Shown here: piece by piece, positions 59,901 through 64,000 of the stretch | Layout: every line of letters begins with the position of its first letter | Position numbering within the stretch: position 1 is the stretch's first letter | DNA from: Corallococcus macrosporus DSM 14697 | Lineage (GTDB): Bacteria > Myxococcota > Myxococcia > Myxococcales > Myxococcaceae | Length of the DNA: 64,000 nucleotides | Reading direction: 5' to 3' | NCBI RefSeq assembly: GCF_002305895.1 | Contig: NZ_CP022203.1 | Location: forward strand, 6,172,001-6,236,000 | Made by a program: the position numbers and the translations under genes | The notes under the pieces: model-generated | Database searches by the model: none | What the model was told of the DNA's origin: nothing | The model's input: the letters and a program-made list of their open reading frames with translations, nothing else

Positions 59901-60737
59901 ATGAACGGAACGGCACAACAGGGATTCGGTTATCGGGCGCGGCGTACCTTCACGCGGCTGCTCGTCTTCACGCTCATCCTGGGCCTGGGGGGCGTCGTCG
60001 TCTTCCTGCTGTCCCAGCTCAACGCGCGCACCTTCACGCTGGCCCTCCAGGACGGGCAGCTCGTGGTGATGAAGGGCCGCAACGCCCCCATGGGCGCCCT
60101 CCCCTACCGGACCGGGGACCCGCGGCTGGCGGACGCCTACGCGCCCATCGCCGTCGAGGGCCAGGACGTCTCCTCCCTCCTGACGCGCAAGTTCACCGAC
60201 CGGGACGAGCTGGACCAGGCCCTGTTCCCCGTCCTGGAGTCCCTGGCCCGGCCGCGCATCGCGTCGGACGAGCCGGCCCGGGTGGACCAGGGCCTCTACT
60301 ACCTGCGGCGCGCGGAGAAGCTCTCCGGCATCACCGAGGAGCAGCGCCTGACGCTCCAGAAGCACATGGTGGACGTGGCCTACTACCAGGCCCGGCAGAA
60401 GCTGGAGGACGCGCGCCGGCTGGTCAGCGAGGCCCTCACCCAGCTCAAGCTGGCCGCTGAGAGCCAGAGCCGCAACGCGCGCAGCGCCAACCAGATGCTG
60501 TCCGCCGTGGCCCCGCCGGCCCGGGATTTGGAAGACGCCCTGCGGCGCGCCGTGCACTCCCTCAGCGGCCCCCAGGCGGCCCCGCAGGCGCCGCCCCAGG
60601 CCGCGCCGCAGCCCGCCCCCTCCTCCCCGCCCCCGGCCCCCGAGCCGCAGCCGCAGACCACCGGAGAGGCCCTGGACGAGGCCCCCCAGGCCCCCACTGG
60701 GACGGATGCGGGCGGTGTGGTTCCAACCCCTCCGTAG
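59901..60737 (+). CDS. Inner-membrane protein with Pro-rich tail, unknown function
   Basis: 278 residues from the ATG at 59901, preceded by AGGAGGG. An N-terminal membrane segment (about 19-40, LLVFTLILGLGGVVVFLLS) is followed by a soluble domain with a short beta part (TFTLALQDGQLVVMKGRNAP). A helical region containing ARVDQGLYYLRRAEKLSGI and QARQKLEDARRLVSEALTQL comes next, then a Pro/Ala-rich disordered tail (about 215-278). It resembles a membrane-anchored TPR-like protein, but no family is recognised. It is divergent from the giant coiled-coil gene across about 105 bp. Confidence 0.8.
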   Translation: MNGTAQQGFGYRARRTFTRLLVFTLILGLGGVVVFLLSQLNARTFTLALQDGQLVVMKGRNAPMGALPYRTGDPRLADAYAPIAVEGQDVSSLLTRKFTDRDELDQALFPVLESLARPRIASDEPARVDQGLYYLRRAEKLSGITEEQRLTLQKHMVDVAYYQARQKLEDARRLVSEALTQLKLAAESQSRNARSANQMLSAVAPPARDLEDALRRAVHSLSGPQAAPQAPPQAAPQPAPSSPPPAPEPQPQTTGEALDEAPQAPTGTDAGGVVPTPP

Positions 60738-60746
60738 GGCCTTTTC

Positions 60747-60802
60747 TGACCGCCCACGGTGGATTCCAGGGGGCCCACACTCCACGTCCCTGGGGGCGGT
60801 CA
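60747..60802. terminator. Long two-part hairpin after the membrane protein gene
   Basis: TGACCGCCC at 60747-60755 pairs with GGGCGGTCA at 60794-60802. Inside it CCAGGG (60766-60771) pairs with CCCTGG (60788-60793), directly adjacent to the outer right arm. It begins nine bases after the stop codon. No T-run follows on plus. It is probably the 3' end of the upstream transcript. Confidence 0.5.
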
Positions 60803-60890
60803 CGCATTGTTCACCGAAGGACTGCGAGATCGCCTCGGAGATCGATCATAGATTGCATGGGCCGTGCCGGACCAAGCACTAGATCTCGCG

Positions 60891-60919
60891 TTGACACCAT
60901 GGATACCCCCCCATAGCTT
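60891..60919 (+). promoter_or_regulatory. Candidate sigma-70 promoter of nrdA
   Basis: TTGACA at 60891-60896 and TAGCTT at 60914-60919 are separated by 17 bp. This would give a leader of about 250 nt before the nrdA start at 61177. That leader contains a further hairpin, GTCCCGT at 61052-61058 with ACGGGAC at 61068-61074. Apart from these elements the 60738-61176 gap shows no gene. Confidence 0.5.
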
Positions 60920-61176
60920 GTGGCTGGTCGATGGCGCCCCACCAGCCGATGTGGCTGGGAGCTGGGGCAGAGGAGGGATTGTGGGTTTCTTGCTTACAAC
61001 ATCGGTCTGGCCCATAAATCCCCCCAGATTCACCGTCGATTCCAGCCGCTAGTCCCGTCCCGCCGGAACGGGACCTACCTGAACAATTTTCCAGTAACGT
61101 GGTGGGGGAGTCCGCTTCCCTGGACAGGCCTCGTGTCTGCCCGAAGCGCCCTGCTTTTGTCTGGAGTGAGCCGCTC

Positions 61177-63693
61177 GTGAACTTCGATACGCCCGTGAAG
61201 CCCGCCGCCAACATGACCGTCCCGCCCGTCTCCTCCGGCCCGTCCACGCCGGCGACGACGACAGCGCCGGCCAGCACCGCTGCCTCGGCCGCGGTGGCTT
61301 CCGAGCCCACGGCGGGCGACTTCGGCGCGACCTCCATGCGCGTGCGCAAGCGCAACGGCGGCACGGAGACGGTGGACCTCAACAAGATTGTCCGCGCGGT
61401 GGGCCGCTCCTGCCAGGGGCTGCCCCGCGTGGACGCCATGCGCGTGGCCACCAAGACGATCTCCGGCCTGTATGACGGCGCCACCACGCGCGAGCTGGAC
61501 AGCCTCTCCATCCAGACGGCCGCCGCCCTCATCGTGGAGGAGCCCGAGTACGGCCGCCTCTCCGCGCGCCTGCTGGCCACCTTCATCCAGAAGGAGGTCA
61601 GCAACCAGGACATCCACTCCTTCAGCCAGTCCGTCGCCGCGGGCCACAAGCACGGCCTCATCGCGGACCGCCTGCTCCAGTTCGTCCAGGCCAACGCGCG
61701 CAAGCTGAACGCGGCCATCGACCCGTCGCGCAACGACCTCTTCGAGTACTTCGGCCTGCGCACCGTCTACGACCGGTACCTGCTGAAGAACCCGCAGACG
61801 CGCGAGGTGCTGGAGACGCCGCAGGAGTTCTTCCTCCGCGTGGCCAGCGCGCTCAGCGGCGACAACGTGAACGAGGCCATCGAGCTGTACCGGCTGTTCA
61901 GCTCGCTGGAGTACCTGCCCAGCTCCCCCACCCTGTTCAACTCGGGGACGCGCCACGAGCAGCTCTCCAGCTGCTTCCTGCTGGACTCGCCCGCGGACGA
62001 GCTGGACGCCATCTACAAGAAGTACTCGGACATCGCGATGCTGTCGAAGTTCTCTGGCGGCATCGGCGTGGCGTACCACCGGGTGCGCGCGCGCGGCTCG
62101 CTCATCAAGTCCACCAACGGGCACTCCAACGGCATCGTCCCCTGGCTGAAGACGCTGGACGCCTCCGTGGCGGCGGTGAACCAGGGTGGCAAGCGCAAGG
62201 GCGCGTGCTGCGTGTACCTGGAGACGTGGCACGCGGACATCGAGGACTTCCTGGAGCTGCGTGAGAACACCGGCGACGACGCGCGCCGCACGCACAACCT
62301 GAACCTGGCCAACTGGGTGCCGGACCTCTTCATGAAGCGCGTGGAGGCGGACGGCGACTGGAGCCTGTTCGACCCGAAGGCCGTCCCCCACTTCACGGAC
62401 CTGTACGGTGACGCCTTCGAGCGGGCCTACGCGAAGGCCGAGGCGGACGGCCTGGCCATGCGCAAGGTGAAGGCGCGTGACCTCTACGCCCGGATGATGA
62501 AGAGCCTGGCGCAGACGGGCAACGGCTGGATGACCTTCAAGGACATCAGCAACCGCAAGAGCAACCAGACGGGCAAGGACGGCAACGTCATCCACCTGTC
62601 CAACCTGTGCACCGAAATCCTGGAGGTGACGAGCCAGGGTGAGACGGCGGTGTGCAACCTGGGCTCGCTGAACCTGAGCCGGATGCTGGTGGACGGGAAG
62701 TTCGACTTCGAGCGGCTGCGCGCCAACGCCCAGCTCGCGATGCGGCAGCTCGACCGCGTCATCGACCTGAACTACTACCCCATCCCCGCGGCGGCCTCGT
62801 CCAACAAGCGCTGGCGCCCGGTGGGCCTGGGCCTGATGGGCCTCCAGGACGTCTTCTTCCAGCTCAAGCTGGCCTTCGACTCCGCGGAGGCGCGCGCGCT
62901 GTCCAAGAAGATCTCGGAGGAGATCTACTTCGCGGCGCTGACCACCTCCTGCGAGCTGGCCGAGCAGTACGGCGCGCACGCGTCCTTCCCGGAGACGCGG
63001 GCGGCCCGGGGCGAGCTCCAGTTCGACCACTGGGGCGTGGTGCCCGAGGACACGGCGCGCTGGGACGCGCTGCGCCAGCGCATCATGAAGCACGGCCTGC
63101 GCAACTCGCTGATGATCGCCATTGCCCCCACGGCGACGATTGCGTCCATCGTGGGCTGCTACGAGTGCATCGAGCCGCAGGTGTCCAACCTGTTCAAGCG
63201 CGAGACGCTGTCGGGTGACTTCCTCCAGGTGAACCGCTACCTGGTGCGCGACCTCCAGGCGCTGGGGCTGTGGAACGAGAACACCCGCAACCGCATCAAG
63301 ATGGCGGAGGGCAGCGTGCAGGACCTCACGGAGCTGCCGGAGCACCTGCGCGCGGTGTACCGCACGGCGTGGGAGCTGCCGATGCGCTCGCTGCTGGACA
63401 TGGGCGCGGACCGCGGGGCGTTCATCGACCAGAGCCAGTCGCTGAACCTCTTCGTGGAGACGCCGAACATCGGGAAGCTGTCCTCGATGTACTTCTACGC
63501 GTGGCAGAAGGGCCTGAAGACTACCTACTACCTGCGCTCGCGTCCGGCGACGCGGATTGCCAAGGCGACGGTGGGTGCGGGTGGCGGCGCCAGCGTGGCG
63601 CAGGCGGCCCCTGCCCCGGTGGCGAAGGCGACCGAGGCCGAGGCGGTGGCCTGCTCGCTGGAGAACCCCGAGGCGTGCGAGGCCTGCCAGTAG
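61177..63693 (+). CDS. nrdA: Ribonucleoside-diphosphate reductase alpha subunit, class I
   Basis: 838 residues from a GTG at 61177 (MNFDTP). A low-complexity Thr/Ala/Pro stretch (about 10-48) precedes the ATP-cone (MRVRKRNGGTETVDLNKIVRAV). Catalytic motifs are visible: SSCFLLDS with the first redox Cys, the radical Cys in HLSNLCTEI (the N-x-C-x-E motif), TAVCNLGSLNLS with the second redox Cys, and the Tyr pair near the C-terminus (SSMYFYAWQKGLKTTYYLR). The tail CSLENPEACEACQ carries the shuttle Cys. It reduces ribonucleotides to deoxyribonucleotides with NrdB. An Ala/Pro linker connects the body and tail. nrdB follows 75 bp downstream. Confidence 0.97.
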   Translation: MNFDTPVKPAANMTVPPVSSGPSTPATTTAPASTAASAAVASEPTAGDFGATSMRVRKRNGGTETVDLNKIVRAVGRSCQGLPRVDAMRVATKTISGLYDGATTRELDSLSIQTAAALIVEEPEYGRLSARLLATFIQKEVSNQDIHSFSQSVAAGHKHGLIADRLLQFVQANARKLNAAIDPSRNDLFEYFGLRTVYDRYLLKNPQTREVLETPQEFFLRVASALSGDNVNEAIELYRLFSSLEYLPSSPTLFNSGTRHEQLSSCFLLDSPADELDAIYKKYSDIAMLSKFSGGIGVAYHRVRARGSLIKSTNGHSNGIVPWLKTLDASVAAVNQGGKRKGACCVYLETWHADIEDFLELRENTGDDARRTHNLNLANWVPDLFMKRVEADGDWSLFDPKAVPHFTDLYGDAFERAYAKAEADGLAMRKVKARDLYARMMKSLAQTGNGWMTFKDISNRKSNQTGKDGNVIHLSNLCTEILEVTSQGETAVCNLGSLNLSRMLVDGKFDFERLRANAQLAMRQLDRVIDLNYYPIPAAASSNKRWRPVGLGLMGLQDVFFQLKLAFDSAEARALSKKISEEIYFAALTTSCELAEQYGAHASFPETRAARGELQFDHWGVVPEDTARWDALRQRIMKHGLRNSLMIAIAPTATIASIVGCYECIEPQVSNLFKRETLSGDFLQVNRYLVRDLQALGLWNENTRNRIKMAEGSVQDLTELPEHLRAVYRTAWELPMRSLLDMGADRGAFIDQSQSLNLFVETPNIGKLSSMYFYAWQKGLKTTYYLRSRPATRIAKATVGAGGGASVAQAAPAPVAKATEAEAVACSLENPEACEACQ

Positions 63694-63768
63694 GTCTGGG
63701 ACGTTGACGGTTTCGCCGTAGGAAGAACGACTGAGACACCGCGCCGCAGCGCGAGGAGCACGGAAGCA

Positions 63769-64000
63769 ATGCTGTTGAACCCTGGGCTGAATCTCACGCT
63801 GCGCCCGATGGCGTATCCGCAGTTCTTCGAGATGTACCGGAACGCCATCAAGAACACCTGGACCGTGGAGGAGGTGGACTTCTCCACGGACCTGGTGGAC
63901 CTGCGCTCGAAGATGACGGACGCGGAGCGGCACCTCATCCACCGGCTGGTGGCGTTCTTCGCGACGGGCGACAGCATCGTCGGCAACAACCTGGTGCTGA
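63769..64000 (+). CDS. nrdB: Ribonucleoside-diphosphate reductase beta subunit (5' part only)
   Basis: The ATG at 63769 follows GAGGAGCACGGAAGCA and the frame is open to the end of the window (77 codons). The sequence MLLNPGLNLTLRPMAYPQFF, then NTWTVEEVDFSTDLVDL and ERHLIHRLVAFFATGDSIV, is the N-terminus of class I NrdB. It includes the Trp and Asp around which the diiron site is built. Together with nrdA it makes the aerobic ribonucleotide reductase. The Tyr radical site and other ligands lie outside the window. Confidence 0.93.
   Translation, partial: MLLNPGLNLTLRPMAYPQFFEMYRNAIKNTWTVEEVDFSTDLVDLRSKMTDAERHLIHRLVAFFATGDSIVGNNLVL

Noticed and set aside
60880-61010. NrdR boxes or a cobalamin riboswitch upstream of nrdA
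   Set aside because: No pair of NrdR-like 16-bp boxes was convincing. The enzyme is class I with nrdB following, so cobalamin control is not expected, and no B12-box was seen.

Overview
The window is chromosomal DNA of very high G+C content with strong third-position GC bias and tightly packed genes. It most likely comes from a myxobacterium of the Myxococcaceae (Myxococcus or Corallococcus type). The supporting gene content is a bacterial mevalonate pathway with a phosphomevalonate kinase step, a Cys-rich repeat protein ending in a MYXO-CTERM sorting signal, Ser/Thr kinases with TPR tails, delta-60 repeat lipoproteins, sigma-54 enhancer-binding proteins, a sphingosine-1-phosphate-lyase-like enzyme and degenerate receiver/GGDEF regulators. 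I saw no tRNA, rRNA, CRISPR array, insertion sequence or phage gene.

Layout. 1-870: 3' part of a secreted endonuclease/exonuclease/phosphatase-like gene and a messy upstream stretch. 874-6305 (minus): translationally coupled mevalonate operon fni-mvaA-mvaK1-mvaD-mvaK2. 6459-6878: a small DsrE-like protein. 6912-13877: an iron-linked block around two Fur-box-like operators, with a delta-60 lipoprotein and a TonB receptor on minus, and an imelysin lipoprotein and a vitamin-K-dependent-gamma-carboxylase-like membrane protein on plus. 14044-16214: HtpX protease and a membrane-anchored coiled-coil protein. 16296-22579: MarR repressor divergent from an outer membrane factor/adaptor/RND efflux operon. 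22695-23678: a Cys-rich small lipoprotein and a lower-GC gene-poor stretch. 23679-28245: histidine kinase, M16 peptidase, TPR lipoprotein and a small unknown. 28261-32048 (minus): S1P-lyase-like enzyme, DUF819 transporter and Omp85-type barrel. 32357-36702 (minus): aldehyde dehydrogenase with DUF779 partner behind a sigma-54 promoter, plus its AcoR-like activator. 37059-46801 (plus): OmpA/thrombospondin-3 protein, giant Cys-rich MYXO-CTERM protein and Ser/Thr kinase-TPR. 46815-48954 (minus): small beta-rich protein and an enhancer-binding protein with two C-terminal HTH units. 49125-59796: an esterase fragment, two degenerate signalling regulators, dapF and a 2047-residue methyltransferase-like coiled-coil protein. 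59901-64000: a membrane protein and class I ribonucleotide reductase nrdA-nrdB.

Two observations stand out. First, two facing transcription units (37059-> and <-47162) each carry a -24/-12 sigma-54 promoter preceded by a pair of the same 10-bp motif, TGACACGTCA or GGACACGTCA. One pair abuts the enhancer-binding protein gene, suggesting a compact self-contained regulon controlling a cell-surface system. Second, the gamma-carboxylase-like protein keeps the His and Lys that are catalytic in the animal enzyme at an identical 58-residue spacing. It is translationally coupled to an imelysin under apparent Fur control.
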